Counted from the stretch's first letter, positions 34,084 through 44,424 are shown. The stretch is 61,007 bases of DNA from Deltaproteobacteria bacterium (GCA_020056965.1 JAGVGT010000041.1:1-61007), one strand, 5' to 3'. Notes: generated by a model from the letters alone, not told the origin. Made by a program: numbers and translations.

Positions 34084-36381
34084 CTATTGTGGCGTGATGT
34101 CTTCCAGCTGGCGGCTGTATTTGCACTCCTGGTTGCGACATTGCAGCCGCCGCCCCGTTTTTTTGCTATCTTTTTCCACCAGGAAGGTTGCTCCGCAGAC
34201 CGGGCAAGGTTCATTTACCGGCTTGTCCCACAAGGCAAAAGTGCATTTGGGATACCGGCTACAGCTGTAAAACACCTTACCGCGTTTGGAAATCTTCTGG
34301 ATCAAATCGCCGTCACAACCTGGCTCGGGGCATTTAACTCCGGTGGTCTGGGCCTTGACGTATTTACAGGCGGGGTAGCCTGAGCAAGCCAGAAACCGCC
34401 CGAAGCGTCCCTGCTTATATACCATGGGGAGCCCGCATTTTTCACAGACCTCGCCTGATTCTTCGGCTGCCTCCCGTTCCACGGCCTGGATGTTGCCTTC
34501 TTCATCCCGCCGGAAATCCCGGGTGTACTTGCAAGCCGGGAACTTTTCGCAGGCCAGGAATTCGCCGTTACGCCCCCAGCGGATCACCAGCTTGCCCTCG
34601 CACTCAGGACAAGGGAGATCGGTGGGAACCGTGGCCCTTTTGACGGTCTCCATCTCCAGCCTGGCCTTATCCAAGGTATCCTTGAAAGGGGTGTAAAACT
34701 CCGCGAGCAGTTCCTGCCATTGGCGCGATCCGTCTTCGACCTGATCCAGCTGCCTTTCCATGCCGGCGGTGAATTCCACGTCCAGAATGTTCGGGAAGTG
34801 CTGAACGAGAAGACCATTGACCAGCCGGCCCAGTTCGGTCGGCTCGAATTTACGGTTGGTCAGAGTGACGTATTCCTTTTCCTGGATGGTAGAGATGATG
34901 GCGGCGTAGGTACTGGGGCGGCCGACGCCATTTTCCTCCAAGGCTTTGACCAGCGTGGCTTCGTTGTAGTACGGCGGCGGCTGAGTGAAATGCTGGCCGG
35001 GGGTGATTTCCTTCAGGGTCAGGGGGTCGCCCTTCTTTAGGTCGGGCAGCTGGAGATCCTGCTCTTCACCGCTGTTTTCACTACCGGCCGGGTCATCGGT
35101 CGATTCCACGTAAAGCTGCATGAAGCCGAGAAAACGCATCACCGATCCGGTGGCCTTGAGTTGGCAGCGCCCGGCAGCGATCAGGATGGTGGTTTGGTCG
35201 AATTCGGCCGGTGACATCTGGCAGGCGACGAAACGCTTCCAGATCAACGAATAGAGGGCCAGCATGTCTTTGTCCAGAAAGGCAGCCATTTTTTCCGGCG
35301 TGTTGTTAACGTCAGTGGGGCGAATGGCCTCATGGGCATCTTGGGCGCTTTTTCTGGAGCGATAGATGTTGGGCTGGGCGGGCCGGAAGCGCTCGCCGTA
35401 AGTGGTGCCGATAAAGTCCCGGGCGGCGGTCAGGGCGTCGTCGTTGATCCGGGTGGAGTCGGTTCGCATGTAGGTGATCAGCCCGGCCGGACCTTCCTGG
35501 CCTAGTTCAATACCTTCGTAAAGACGCTGGGCCAGGGACATGGTCTTCTTGGCCGAGAATCGCAGCTTGCGGTTGGCCTCCATCTGCATGGTGCTGGTGA
35601 TGAAGGGCGGCGCCGGGTTGCGTTTTTTGCGCTTCTTCTCCACCTCGCTGACGGTGTAGCTTGCCCCCCGCAGCTCTTGGGCAATCTCTTCGGCCTTGGC
35701 CTGATTGTCGATCCGGTTTTTTTTCGGACCGATCTTGACCCCGTCAAACTGTTCAATCTGGGCCAGGAAGGGCGGTGGCGCGGCGGCTGCCAGGGCGGCG
35801 GTGATGGTCCAGTACTCCTCGGGGATAAAATCCCGGATGGCCTGGTCGCGCTCGCAGATCATCCGGACCGCCACCGACTGCACCCGGCCGGCGCTTAAGC
35901 CGCGGCGGACCTTCTCCCAGAGCAGCGGCGAAATCTGATAGCCGACCAGCCGGTCCAGGATGCGCCGGGCCTGCTGGGCCTCAAAGAGCTTTTGGTTGAT
36001 CTCGCTGGAATTGGCGATGGCCTCCAGAATAGCCTTTTTGGTAAGTTCGTGGAAGAGCGCCCGGTGCATCGGCTTCTTCAATTTCTTGAGTGATTCGGAG
36101 ATGTGGAAGGCGATCGCCTCACCTTCCCGGTCAGGGTCAGGGGCCAGATAGATCTCGTCAACCTTTTCGGCGGCGGCTTTCAGTTCGTTGATGATCTTGG
36201 TCTTGCCCTTGATGGTTACGTACTTGGGCGCAAAACCGTTCTCCAGATCAACCCCGAGGCTGTTCTTGGGCAGGTCGCGGATATGACCGATGGAGGCCTT
36301 GACGGAGAAGGTTTTCCCCAGGTATTTCTGCAGGGTTCTGGCTTTGGCTGGGGATTCTACAATGATCAGGGACTTGGCCAT
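34084..36381 (-). CDS. topA: DNA topoisomerase I
   Basis: Type IA topoisomerase, 765 residues, relaxing negative supercoils. The Toprim domain starts MAKSLIIVESPAKARTLQKY and has APDPDREGEAIAFH. The active tyrosine is in GLITYMRTDSTRI. The C-terminal quarter holds four four-cysteine zinc ribbons: starting CPECEG, CEKCGL, CPEPGCDG and CPVCGA. ATG at 36381 is the family start. It lies 220 nt downstream of dprA, a common pairing, with a palindromic element between. Confidence 0.97.
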   Translation of the reverse strand: MAKSLIIVESPAKARTLQKYLGKTFSVKASIGHIRDLPKNSLGVDLENGFAPKYVTIKGKTKIINELKAAAEKVDEIYLAPDPDREGEAIAFHISESLKKLKKPMHRALFHELTKKAILEAIANSSEINQKLFEAQQARRILDRLVGYQISPLLWEKVRRGLSAGRVQSVAVRMICERDQAIRDFIPEEYWTITAALAAAAPPPFLAQIEQFDGVKIGPKKNRIDNQAKAEEIAQELRGASYTVSEVEKKRKKRNPAPPFITSTMQMEANRKLRFSAKKTMSLAQRLYEGIELGQEGPAGLITYMRTDSTRINDDALTAARDFIGTTYGERFRPAQPNIYRSRKSAQDAHEAIRPTDVNNTPEKMAAFLDKDMLALYSLIWKRFVACQMSPAEFDQTTILIAAGRCQLKATGSVMRFLGFMQLYVESTDDPAGSENSGEEQDLQLPDLKKGDPLTLKEITPGQHFTQPPPYYNEATLVKALEENGVGRPSTYAAIISTIQEKEYVTLTNRKFEPTELGRLVNGLLVQHFPNILDVEFTAGMERQLDQVEDGSRQWQELLAEFYTPFKDTLDKARLEMETVKRATVPTDLPCPECEGKLVIRWGRNGEFLACEKFPACKYTRDFRRDEEGNIQAVEREAAEESGEVCEKCGLPMVYKQGRFGRFLACSGYPACKYVKAQTTGVKCPEPGCDGDLIQKISKRGKVFYSCSRYPKCTFALWDKPVNEPCPVCGATFLVEKDSKKTGRRLQCRNQECKYSRQLEDITPQ

Positions 36382-36400
36382 GCTGGCTCCGGTATAATGA

Positions 36401-36566
36401 TTGATGGCTTCGCAAAAAGTCCGATCAACCGCGTTGTAGCGGGTACGCGAAATGCTCAGCATACCACCTGTATGCTTCCGCTTTCACGACACCACTACGC
36501 CTTGTTTATCGAACTTTTGTGCTTTGCCATCTATGCGGTTATGGTTACTTCTTGCGAAGCCATCAT
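36401..36566. repeat. Long imperfect palindrome between dprA and topA
   Basis: Terminal arms TTGATGGCTTCGCAAAAAGT (36401-36420) and the complement of ATGATGGCTTCGCAAGAAGT (36547-36566) match at 18 of 20 positions. Internal sequence continues the pairing with gaps, and a hairpin AGCATAC-CACCT-GTATGCT sits at 36458-36476. No coding capacity was seen. It resembles a MITE or REP-type element and would be transcribed in any dprA-topA message. Confidence 0.75.
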
Positions 36567-36601
36567 GATTGGTGGCAACTTCTTTCGGTTTCCGGCAGAA
36601 A

Positions 36602-37744
36602 CTATTTAAGCTGGTACTGGCGACCGGGAAGGACTTCGCAGTAACCCTTGATCTCCAGCATCAGCAGGAGTTCGTTGACCAGTTCCACCGGCAGGCGGCA
36701 GGCGTTGATGACCTCGTCGATGTTCCTGGGATAAATCTCCAGCCCGGCCATAATCGCCCGCTCCTCGGCGCTTAATTCTTCGACCGGGGGAGGCACGGAC
36801 GGGCATTTGTCGCCAATTATCTTTTGTCTGGGCTGAACGGCGCCGAATTCACCGAGAATGTCGGCTGATGACATCACCAGTTTAGCGCCTTGCTGCAACA
36901 GGTGATGGCAGCCGGCGCTCTTGAGCGAATCGGCCCGTCCGGGTACAGCAAATACCTCCCGGCCCTGCTCCAGGGCCAGATCGGCGGTGATCAGGGAACC
37001 GGACTTCAGGGTGGCCTCGACCACCACCACCCCCCGGGACAGTCCGCTGATGATCCGGTTCCGGGCCGGGAACCGGAAGCCATCCGGTTTAGTTCCCAGG
37101 GGATACTCGGAAACCAAGGCGCCCCGGGTCGGAATAATTTCAAAAAGGTCGCGATTTTCCGGTGGATAGACCAGGTCTAGACCGCAACCCAATACCCCCA
37201 CGGTCCGTCCGCCGGCTTTCAGGGCGCCACGGTGGGCGGCGGAGTCGATGCCCACTGCCAGGCCGCTGATTACGGTAATACCTTGGCCAGCCAGTTGTCC
37301 GGCCAGGGTCCCGGCCATCTGCAGACCGTAGGAGCTGGCGGCCCGGGAGCCGACAACGCTTATCCCCGGTTCGGCCAGCGCCGCCGGGTCGCCTTTGATG
37401 TAAAGGATCACCGGCTGATTGGCGATGTGGCGCAGCCACTCCGGGTATTCCTGGTCATCGGGGCAGATCACCGCCAGGGCGAGCTTCTGGGCGCGCTGGA
37501 GTTCCAACTCGGCTGCTCGGCGCGGTTCAGGACTCCCTATGCCATCGAGGCCCTTTTCCCGCAGCCCTTTTACTTTCGCGAGTTCCTGGCGGGACGCTTT
37601 GAGAGCTCGTCCCGGGCTACCGAACCAGTCAACCAGATTTTTACAGCCGACTCCACCAAGGCCGGGGGTGAGATAGAGAGTCAGCCACTCTTCCAGATGG
37701 CCCATATCCTTTCTCGCCGGCGGTGTAGTTGGTGCTGCAACCAT
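36602..37744 (-). CDS. dprA: DNA-processing protein DprA
   Basis: Single-strand DNA-binding protein, 380 residues, that loads RecA on incoming DNA during transformation. An N-terminal helix-hairpin region (about 20-75) precedes the Rossmann domain with SVVGSRAASSYGLQMAGTLA, ISGLAVGIDSAAHRGALKAG and GVVVVEATLKSGSLITADLA. A C-terminal winged-helix-like domain follows from about 320 (SAEERAIMAGLEIYPRNIDE). A well-formed promoter lies about 62 nt upstream. It may be a DNA-uptake partner of the type IV pilus genes. Confidence 0.94.
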   Translation of the reverse strand: MVAAPTTPPARKDMGHLEEWLTLYLTPGLGGVGCKNLVDWFGSPGRALKASRQELAKVKGLREKGLDGIGSPEPRRAAELELQRAQKLALAVICPDDQEYPEWLRHIANQPVILYIKGDPAALAEPGISVVGSRAASSYGLQMAGTLAGQLAGQGITVISGLAVGIDSAAHRGALKAGGRTVGVLGCGLDLVYPPENRDLFEIIPTRGALVSEYPLGTKPDGFRFPARNRIISGLSRGVVVVEATLKSGSLITADLALEQGREVFAVPGRADSLKSAGCHHLLQQGAKLVMSSADILGEFGAVQPRQKIIGDKCPSVPPPVEELSAEERAIMAGLEIYPRNIDEVINACRLPVELVNELLLMLEIKGYCEVLPGRQYQLK

Positions 37745-37805
37745 CTAATTTAATTGTCTTTTTGTTGGCTGAAGGGGCGTTTTGCCAAGGGAAAAAACTG
37801 GTGAA

Positions 37806-37833
37806 ACTATAAAGCAAGGACTTGGTCTGTCAA
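37806..37833 (-). promoter_or_regulatory. Predicted sigma70 promoter of dprA
   Basis: On the minus strand a perfect TTGACA (37828-37833), a 16-nt spacer and TATAGT (37806-37811, five of six) lie about 62 nt before dprA. Confidence 0.7.
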
Positions 37834-37888
37834 CAAATTTATTGAAAGACACGGGGGGTGACAAGAGCCGAAGAGGGCAGTCGGGTGG

Positions 37889-39532
37889 TCAGCGATCCTC
37901 GTTGAAACTGGCCAGAGGATCCTTGCGACTGGGGTGCTTCATCTTCTTGATGGCTTTGGCCTCAATCTGGCGAATTCTTTCGCGGGTTACCGAGAAGGTT
38001 TTGCCCACTTCTTCCAGGGTTAAATCCACCTCGGTGTCCAGGCCGAAGCGCAGGCGGAGGACGCTTTCCTCCCTGGGGGTAAGGGTGGAAAGGACATTCT
38101 TCAGACTACGGCGGAGGCTTTCCTGAATGGTGGCTTCCTGGGGTGATGGTGAGGATTCATCCATGATGAAGTCGGAGAGAAAGCTGTCGTCGGAGCCGCC
38201 GATGGGGGTGTCGAGCGAGATCGGTTCCTTGGAGATTTTGAGGATGCTTTTGACCTTTGCCTCGTCGATTTCCAGTTCCCGGGCCAGTTCGGCGGTAGTC
38301 GGTTCGTCGCCGGTTTCCTGGACGATCTTCTTGGAGCATTTGATCAGGCGGTTGATGGTGTCAATCATGTGGACCGGAATCCGGATGGTCCGCCCTTGGT
38401 CGGCGATGGCCCGGGTGATGCCCTGGCGGATCCACCAAGTGGCGTAGGTGCTGAACTTGTAGCCCCGCCGGTATTCAAACTTGTCGACTGCCTTCATCAG
38501 GCCGATGTTGCCTTCCTGGATCAGATCGAGGAGCTGCAGCCCCCGGTTGGCGTACTTCTTGGCCACGCTGACCACCAGCCGGAGGTTGGCCTGAACCAGG
38601 TATTTCTTGGCCTGCCGGGCGGAATCCAGACCGAGCTGGACCTTGTCCATCAGCGGTTTGAGGGTGTCGTAATCGATGCCGTGTTTGGATTCGATCAGGC
38701 TGAGGCGGAGCTCGTCAGCAGTGCTGCCGTTGGCAGTGCGGGGGGTCTGTTCATTGGCCCGCGCCTTGACTGCTCGCTCCTTGGCCTCGCGCATCATCTG
38801 GGCCAACCGCTGCAGTTTATCGATGATCTCGTTAATGTGCTGCCGGTTGATCCGGTCGTCCTGGAACAGTCTGACGATGGCGTTTTCATTGCGCTCGATC
38901 CGGATGGACGACTTCATGAAACCGTCGCGGTCCAGGCCGGGGGCCTCAAGATCCTGCCGGAAGGCGTCCATTTCCCGGTAAAGGCGGTCCGCCTCGCTGG
39001 CCTTCCAGATGAAACGATCACGGATTTGATTGGCTACTTTTGGGTCGGTTTCGTTGATGCCGGCCAGCACATCGGCGATGGCCAGTTTTCCGGTCTGGAG
39101 GTCGTCGGCCAGCCCCTTGATGACGCTGAGCGCCACATAGGTGGTGATCACTGTGCTCTGGGCGAGTTTTTCGCCTTTTTCGATCTGTTTGGCCAGTTCG
39201 ACTTCCTGCTTGCCGTTAAGCAGGGAGACGGCACCCATTTCCCGCAGATAGACCTTGACCGGGTCAAGGGATTCCTGGGAGAGGAATTCGGTGTCTTCAT
39301 CGGGGTCGGGCTGGAAGAGGCCGCTATCCCCGGCGGTGACTTCGTCGCCCAGGATGGAGGTCAGTTCGTCGATGGCCTCGTTATCGTAATCCTCGTCCAG
39401 CTCCTCGGCGGCTTCAGCCTTGACGGCCGGCCCTTCTTCGAGTTCCGAGTCGGCCGCGAGTTCAGGCTCTTCCTCGTCAAACTGGGTGATGGCGGGAAGC
39501 GCTTCTTTGTCCCTGGACTTGCCGCCTTTCAT
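37889..39532 (-). CDS. rpoD: RNA polymerase primary sigma factor RpoD
   Basis: Housekeeping sigma70, 547 residues. Region 1.2 begins near [17 protein letters not shown] (about 90), then a non-conserved region (about 130-280), region 2 with [20 protein letters not shown] and [13 protein letters not shown], region 3, and region 4 with [20 protein letters not shown]. The N-terminal 80 residues are acidic, without the usual LVxxGKxxGxLTYxE region 1.1 pattern. It overlaps the dnaG stop as ATGA, so the two are translationally coupled. Confidence 0.97.
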   Translation of the reverse strand: MKGGKSRDKEALPAITQFDEEEPELAADSELEEGPAVKAEAAEELDEDYDNEAIDELTSILGDEVTAGDSGLFQPDPDEDTEFLSQESLDPVKVYLREMGAVSLLNGKQEVELAKQIEKGEKLAQSTVITTYVALSVIKGLADDLQTGKLAIADVLAGINETDPKVANQIRDRFIWKASEADRLYREMDAFRQDLEAPGLDRDGFMKSSIRIERNENAIVRLFQDDRINRQHINEIIDKLQRLAQMMREAKERAVKARANEQTPRTANGSTADELRLSLIESKHGIDYDTLKPLMDKVQLGLDSARQAKKYLVQANLRLVVSVAKKYANRGLQLLDLIQEGNIGLMKAVDKFEYRRGYKFSTYATWWIRQGITRAIADQGRTIRIPVHMIDTINRLIKCSKKIVQETGDEPTTAELARELEIDEAKVKSILKISKEPISLDTPIGGSDDSFLSDFIMDESSPSPQEATIQESLRRSLKNVLSTLTPREESVLRLRFGLDTEVDLTLEEVGKTFSVTRERIRQIEAKAIKKMKHPSRKDPLASFNEDR

Positions 39533-41343
39533 CGCTTTCCATCCTCGGATTGACTGGGGAACGCGGAATTCTGCGTTAGCAGTTCATTGTCCAGGCCTTT
39601 TTTTCGCTCGATCAATCGCATAAGGTGCTCGAAATCGCCGGCTTTTTGGGCTTCGTTAATCTGCTTGGTGAGATCTTCCAGTCTGAGCTTGATCCCGCAC
39701 TGGCGCAACCAGTTCAGTTTTTCTGCCGCCGCCAACTCCCGCAACTCGTCCGTAAAGGCCGGGGCGGTAATCAGTAGTTGGGAAATAAAAGCCTTCTCCG
39801 GCCCGGCGGCCAGGTCTAACAAACGGTCATGTCGCCCTGATTCATAGCGCACCGCTTCCCGCAAGTGTTGGAGGATGGTGCAGCCGAACGGACTGGTAAT
39901 CATTACTTCAATGCCAGCTTCCAGGAATTTTTGCAAGTATTCTGGGAAAATAATTAAAAATTCCAGAAGTTGTTTTTGCTTTTGCGGCAGGGATTTCTCG
40001 GTATGCCTCGACAGGGCGGGTGGGGCTGGAGGCGTTGGTGGCTTCGGCTCCTTTCCCGAGACCATTTGCTCCGGGGAGATGCCAAGTTTTTGGCTGAAAT
40101 GGGCGACGAAGAGCGAGTGCTGCAGTTGATGGCCGGCCAGCCCGGTCAGCATGGTGCGCAGTTCCGCGCCGATCTTGGCTTTGCCTTCCAGTCCAGAGCC
40201 GTATCTTGCAAGCAGGCTGGTGAAGACGAAATCGGCCAGCGGCATGGCCTGGGCCACCAGGTCTTCCATTTTTTTCCGGCCAAACTCCCGGACGAAGGTG
40301 TCCGGGTCGTGCCCGGTGGGCAAGACGACCACCCGGGCCGGCAGTTCCTCGGCCAGGAAGATGGGGACGGCCCGCACCGCTGCCTTCACTCCGGCGGCGT
40401 CACCATCGAAGAGGATGACGGCCTCCTCGGCATAACCCTTGAGGGCGCGGACCTGCTGAACAGTCAAGGCGGTGCCCAGCGGGGCGGCGGCGTAGTCCAG
40501 ACCTTGGGCGGCCAGGGCCAACAGGTCGAAGTTGCCTTCCACCAGCAGACAGCGACGCTGGCGGCGGATCGCCTCCCGGTTCTGGTAGAGGCCGAAGAGC
40601 AGGCGGCTCTTGTCGTAGACCGGGCTCTCCGGGGAATTCATGTACTTGGGCTGGCCGTCGCCCAGGATGCGCCCGGAAAAGCCGGCGACCTGGCCGGCCA
40701 GGTTGAAGATCGGGCAGAGCAGCCGGTCGCGGAAGCGGTCGTAATGGCCGCCGCGCTCTTTTTTGACCAGCAGACCGGCCTCCAAGGCCAGTTCCACCTC
40801 GGCCGGGTCGGTCAGTTGCCGGGCCAGGAAATCCCAGCCCGCCGGGGCGTAACCCAGCTTGAAGGACTTGGTGGTCTCCGGCGGGATGCCCCGTTCCTCC
40901 AGGTAGCGGCGTGCCCCGGCCGCTTCCTGGCCATGCACCAGCAGTTGGTGGTAGAGATCGGCGCTCTTGGCCAGGACCTCGTAGAGCCCGGATTTCTGTT
41001 TGGCCCGGGCCTGGTCCTGGTGACTCAAGGGTTTTTCCGGCAGAAGAACATTGTAGCGGCGGGCCAGGTTCTGCAGGGCCTCCGGGAAGGTGGTATTGTG
41101 ATACTTCATGTAGAAGGAAAAGACGTCGCCGCCTTCGCTGCAGCCGAAGCAGTGAAAGGAGCCGCGCTGGGGGTTGACCGTGAAGGAGGGGGTCTTTTCC
41201 GAGTGGAAGGGGCAGCAACCCTTGTAGTTGACCCCGGCCTTTTTCAGGCTGACGACTTCGCCGATGATTTCCAGGATGTCGGCGGCGTCCTTGACGCGCT
41301 GCACGGCGTCATTATTATCGGGGAGTGGGGATTTGGGCAACAT
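39529..41343 (-). CDS. dnaG: DNA primase DnaG
   Basis: Replicative primase, 604 residues. A CHC2 zinc-binding domain at about 38-66 ([17 protein letters not shown] then FHCFGC) is followed by the RNA polymerase/Toprim region with [20 protein letters not shown] and [13 protein letters not shown], and a C-terminal helicase-binding region. The chosen start, Met at 41343, begins [20 protein letters not shown] and fits the family. Upstream in-frame codons lack likeness. The dnaG-rpoD pair is the macromolecular-synthesis operon; no rpsU precedes it. Confidence 0.95.
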   Translation of the reverse strand: MLPKSPLPDNNDAVQRVKDAADILEIIGEVVSLKKAGVNYKGCCPFHSEKTPSFTVNPQRGSFHCFGCSEGGDVFSFYMKYHNTTFPEALQNLARRYNVLLPEKPLSHQDQARAKQKSGLYEVLAKSADLYHQLLVHGQEAAGARRYLEERGIPPETTKSFKLGYAPAGWDFLARQLTDPAEVELALEAGLLVKKERGGHYDRFRDRLLCPIFNLAGQVAGFSGRILGDGQPKYMNSPESPVYDKSRLLFGLYQNREAIRRQRRCLLVEGNFDLLALAAQGLDYAAAPLGTALTVQQVRALKGYAEEAVILFDGDAAGVKAAVRAVPIFLAEELPARVVVLPTGHDPDTFVREFGRKKMEDLVAQAMPLADFVFTSLLARYGSGLEGKAKIGAELRTMLTGLAGHQLQHSLFVAHFSQKLGISPEQMVSGKEPKPPTPPAPPALSRHTEKSLPQKQKQLLEFLIIFPEYLQKFLEAGIEVMITSPFGCTILQHLREAVRYESGRHDRLLDLAAGPEKAFISQLLITAPAFTDELRELAAAEKLNWLRQCGIKLRLEDLTKQINEAQKAGDFEHLMRLIERKKGLDNELLTQNSAFPSQSEDGKR

Positions 41344-41562
41344 CCCGAAAGTATACACGATCAGCGCGACTACCCCAATGCTATTTGCTTTCCCGGGCTG
41401 GCTCGACAGGTTCCCGCCAGGCAGCGGCTCGCAGCGGCGGCAGCGGAGGGCGGGCGGCTTTTGCACGGGCAAAGCCTCAGCAAAGCGGGTATCCTGTTAA
41501 CCAGGACAGCGGGGCAGTCTCTGGATCATTTGGGGTGCTTGGCCAACGGCAAAGGAGCGGTT

Positions 41563-42288
41563 ATGGATGTCGATATTTCGAAGGTGATGACTTACGAGAT
41601 CAAGAAGGAGATGGCCGAACGCTACTTCGGGTTTCGCAAGCTCATTGAGGAGGACAAGGAGAAACTGGCCGCTCTGGTCCGCCGCCAGAGCCTGACCTCC
41701 GAGCAGCGGATCGTCATGGACCTGGTCCGGATCTACATCCTCCTCCAGGACCGGACCCTGATCGAGCGCTTCCTGATCTTGTCGGGCATCGAGGAGGTGT
41801 TGTTCTACGATGAATACCTGCTCTCCTCGCTCACCATCCGAGCCCGGGTCTTCTCCGCCTTTCAGGTTACGGGGCTCACCCGGGCCGGCCGCTTCAAGAA
41901 CCTCCTGCTCGACTGCTACGAACTGCTGGTGGCCGATGTGGATAACTACCGGGAGAAGTTCGGCGAGCTCCTCGATACCCAGGCGTTTATCGCCGCGGAG
42001 ATCAAGCTCTTCTACCAGAAGAATGACTTAAGCAGCATGCTGGGGTTTCTGCGCCAGCTGGACGGCGATGACCACAGTGGTCTGGCCGGGCCGATCGTCA
42101 CCGGGGTCGGCGATGAGATGGCGGCCAAGCTCAGGTTGGAGCCGCCCGAGGCCATCGAGCATCACCTGCCGGTCATCCCGCCCCTGGTGCGGCCCGACCA
42201 GATTCGCGGCGAGTTGAAAAAAATGGCCGAGGAAGCCCTGGTCCTGCACCCGGACGGCTTTGACCTGTCCGGCTTGAGTCGTGGGTAA
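41563..42288 (+). CDS. Conserved-looking hypothetical protein
   Basis: A 241-residue, mostly helical, charged protein with no signal peptide or membrane segment. I do not recognise its family. ATG at 41563 has AAGGAG 6 nt upstream, which is strong. The N-terminal half (about 15-135) has regular helices such as EIKKEMAERYFGFRKLIEED and RIVMDLVRIYILLQDRTLIE; the C-terminal 50 residues have no motif. It is transcribed divergently from dnaG and ends one base from the stop of the convergent aldolase gene. The long plus-strand frame extending upstream over dnaG is only an antisense shadow. Confidence 0.75.
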   Translation: MDVDISKVMTYEIKKEMAERYFGFRKLIEEDKEKLAALVRRQSLTSEQRIVMDLVRIYILLQDRTLIERFLILSGIEEVLFYDEYLLSSLTIRARVFSAFQVTGLTRAGRFKNLLLDCYELLVADVDNYREKFGELLDTQAFIAAEIKLFYQKNDLSSMLGFLRQLDGDDHSGLAGPIVTGVGDEMAAKLRLEPPEAIEHHLPVIPPLVRPDQIRGELKKMAEEALVLHPDGFDLSGLSRG

Positions 42289-42289
42289 C

Positions 42290-43162
42290 TTAACCTTTCC
42301 GCAAATCCTGATACATCTCAAAGGCCTGCTGTGGGGGCAGGTTCTCATGGACCACCGCTTTGACCGCCTTGAGCATGGCAATCGGCGCCTCGGACTGGAA
42401 GATGTTGCGGCCCATGTCCACCCCGGAGGCCCCCTGCTGCACGGCGTTGTAGGCCATGGTCAGGGCGTCGAGCTCCCCGATCTTCTTGCCGCCGGCCATG
42501 ACGATTGGCACCGGGCAGCTGGCGGTGACCGTCTCGAAATCCTCCGGGGTGTAGTAGGTCTTGACGTAATGGGCGCCCAGCTCGGCGCAGATCCGGCAGG
42601 CCAGGCGGAAGTAACGGGCGTCGCGGGCCATCTCCTTGCCGACGGCGGTGACCGCCAGGATCGGCATGCCGTAGCGCAAACCTTGATCAACCAGTCGGGT
42701 CATGTTGTGGACCGAGCGGGTTTCGAACTCGCCGCCGATGAAGACCTGGATGGCCAGGGCGGAGGCGTTCAAGCGCAGGGCGTCCTCCATGGACATGGCG
42801 ATCTCCTCGTTGGAGAGTTCCCGCAGGATCGAGGGGCCGCCGCTGGCCCGCAGCACCACCGGCTTCGAGTAGCTGGGCGGCACGTTGGCGCGCAGGATGC
42901 CCCGGGTCAGCATCAGGGTATCGGCATGCTCGGCAAAGGGCATGATCTTGACATCGATCCGCTCCAAGCCGGTGGTTGGCCCCTGGAAGTAGCCGTGGTC
43001 GATGGCCAGCATCACCGTGCGGCCGGTGGCCGGGTTGAAGATCCGGGAGAGCCGGTTCTTCAACCCCCAGTCCAGCGAGTTGCAGCCCTTGAGGAAAAAG
43101 CCGTCGTTACTGGCCGGCACATTCAGGCAATAGTCCTTTCCTTCCTTATCTACTTCGGGCAT
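42290..43162 (-). CDS. lsrF: LsrF-type class I aldolase/thiolase
   Basis: A 290-residue TIM-barrel protein of the DeoC/FbaB class I family. It is strikingly like E. coli LsrF, which acts on phospho-AI-2 breakdown product 3-hydroxy-5-phosphonooxypentane-2,4-dione: shared segments include [50 protein letters not shown] and [14 protein letters not shown]. The probable Schiff-base lysine lies in [13 protein letters not shown]. No other lsr genes are present. The next gene upstream on the same strand, after 230 nt of repeats, is a zinc alcohol dehydrogenase. Real substrate could be another sugar phosphate. Confidence 0.88.
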   Translation of the reverse strand: MPEVDKEGKDYCLNVPASNDGFFLKGCNSLDWGLKNRLSRIFNPATGRTVMLAIDHGYFQGPTTGLERIDVKIMPFAEHADTLMLTRGILRANVPPSYSKPVVLRASGGPSILRELSNEEIAMSMEDALRLNASALAIQVFIGGEFETRSVHNMTRLVDQGLRYGMPILAVTAVGKEMARDARYFRLACRICAELGAHYVKTYYTPEDFETVTASCPVPIVMAGGKKIGELDALTMAYNAVQQGASGVDMGRNIFQSEAPIAMLKAVKAVVHENLPPQQAFEMYQDLRKG

Positions 43163-43261
43163 GGTCGGTCTCCTTGGTTTATAAAGTATTCAAGCTTTGT
43201 AATTATTTGTTGAACGTCAATGTAGGTGACTAACAAGCATCGGGTTCGTGGGCCTTGGGGT

Positions 43262-43336
43262 GAGATTGCTTCGGTCATTCCATTCCCTCGCAATGACATG
43301 CCAGTCATTGCGAGAAGCGAAGCGACGAAGCAATCT
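43262..43336. repeat. REP-like inverted pair upstream of lsrF
   Basis: GAGATTGCTTCGGTCATTCC through CTCGCAATGAC (43262-43298) faces CAGTCATTGCGAGAAGCGAA through GCAATCT (43302-43336). It is the same family as at 16242-16342 and 19438-19523. Confidence 0.8.
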
Positions 43337-43392
43337 TTCGCCTGTCCGGTGTGGAATAGATCGAAGCCTCAGCCGCTTCTGTGGCCCTCTAG

Positions 43393-44424
43393 TCACTCTT
43401 GCGGCCGGATAATCACCTTCAACGACTCCTCCGCCCCGGCGGTCAGTTTGAAGCCTAATCCGGCCTCGGCCAGTCCCAGCCGGTGGCTGATCATCGCCGC
43501 CACCGGCACCCGGCTGTGGGCGATCAGTTCCAGGGCGGTGACGCAGTCGGCCGGGCTGCCGGCGTAGGTAGTGGCGAAGGTCACGTCGCGGCGCCAGAAG
43601 ATCTCGTTGATTGATATCGGCAGGGTCACTCCGGCCAGGGTGGGGGCGAAGAAGAGAATGGTGCCGCCCTTGGCCACCGCCGCGAAGGCCTGCTCGAAGG
43701 CGGGTTTGGCCGAGGTGCAGACGATGACCAAGTCGGCGCCACGCCCCTCGTTTCGCTCCTTGAACAAAGTCGGCACGTCCTGATCGGCTTTGAAGGTGGC
43801 CGCGGCGCCGAAGCGTTCCGCCGCCGCCAGCCGGAAGGGGCTCATGTCGGTGGCCCCGATCAGCCCGGCGCCAGTGGCTTTGGCCAGGCTGACGTGGAGC
43901 AGCCCGGCCAGGCCGCTACCCAGGACCAGCACCGAATCGCCGGGAGTGAGCCGGGCGGTGCGCTGGCCGCGCAGGATGCAGGCCAGGGGCTCGACGAAGG
44001 TGGCGGAGTCGTAATCGAGATGGGCGGGAATCTTCCAGGTGCCGCGCTCGACGTTGATGGCCGGCAATCGCACGTACTCGCAGAAGCCGCCGGGATCGAA
44101 GTGGGTGCCGCTGAGCAGGGTCTCGCAGACCGTCTCATGGCCGCGCCGGCAGTAATGGCAGGTGAAACAGGGGACGTGGTGGGTGGCGACCACCCGGTCG
44201 CCCAGGGCAAAATTCTTGACCCCGGCCCCGACCGCCACCACCTCGCCGGCGATCTCATGGCCGAGGATCAGCGGCGCCTTGTGCAGCCGGTACCACTCCA
44301 TGACATCGCTGCCGCAGATGCCGCTGGCCATGATCTTGACCAGCAATTCGCCGGGGCCGATGGTCGGGGTAGGGACCTCTTCCAACCGGACGTCCCGGTT
44401 GTTGTAATACATGGCGGTGCGCAT
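43393..44424 (-). CDS. Zinc-dependent alcohol dehydrogenase (MDR family)
   Basis: A 343-residue medium-chain dehydrogenase of the threonine/sorbitol dehydrogenase group. Catalytic zinc ligands lie in GICGSD and GHEIAGEV; the four-cysteine structural zinc lobe is CFTCHYCRRGHETVC. The NAD(P)-binding turn is VLVLGSGLAGLLHVSLAKA. ATG at 44424 begins MRTAMYYNNRDVRLEEVP; the 14 codons upstream are not family-like. Substrate cannot be deduced. It may work with the LsrF-type aldolase on the same strand in sugar-phosphate or polyol metabolism. Confidence 0.9.
   Translation of the reverse strand: MRTAMYYNNRDVRLEEVPTPTIGPGELLVKIMASGICGSDVMEWYRLHKAPLILGHEIAGEVVAVGAGVKNFALGDRVVATHHVPCFTCHYCRRGHETVCETLLSGTHFDPGGFCEYVRLPAINVERGTWKIPAHLDYDSATFVEPLACILRGQRTARLTPGDSVLVLGSGLAGLLHVSLAKATGAGLIGATDMSPFRLAAAERFGAAATFKADQDVPTLFKERNEGRGADLVIVCTSAKPAFEQAFAAVAKGGTILFFAPTLAGVTLPISINEIFWRRDVTFATTYAGSPADCVTALELIAHSRVPVAAMISHRLGLAEAGLGFKLTAGAEESLKVIIRPQE

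Noticed and set aside
39970..41562. Very long plus-strand open frame over dnaG
   Set aside because: It is an antisense shadow of the GC-rich dnaG gene; only its last part (from 41563) has an SD and coding character.
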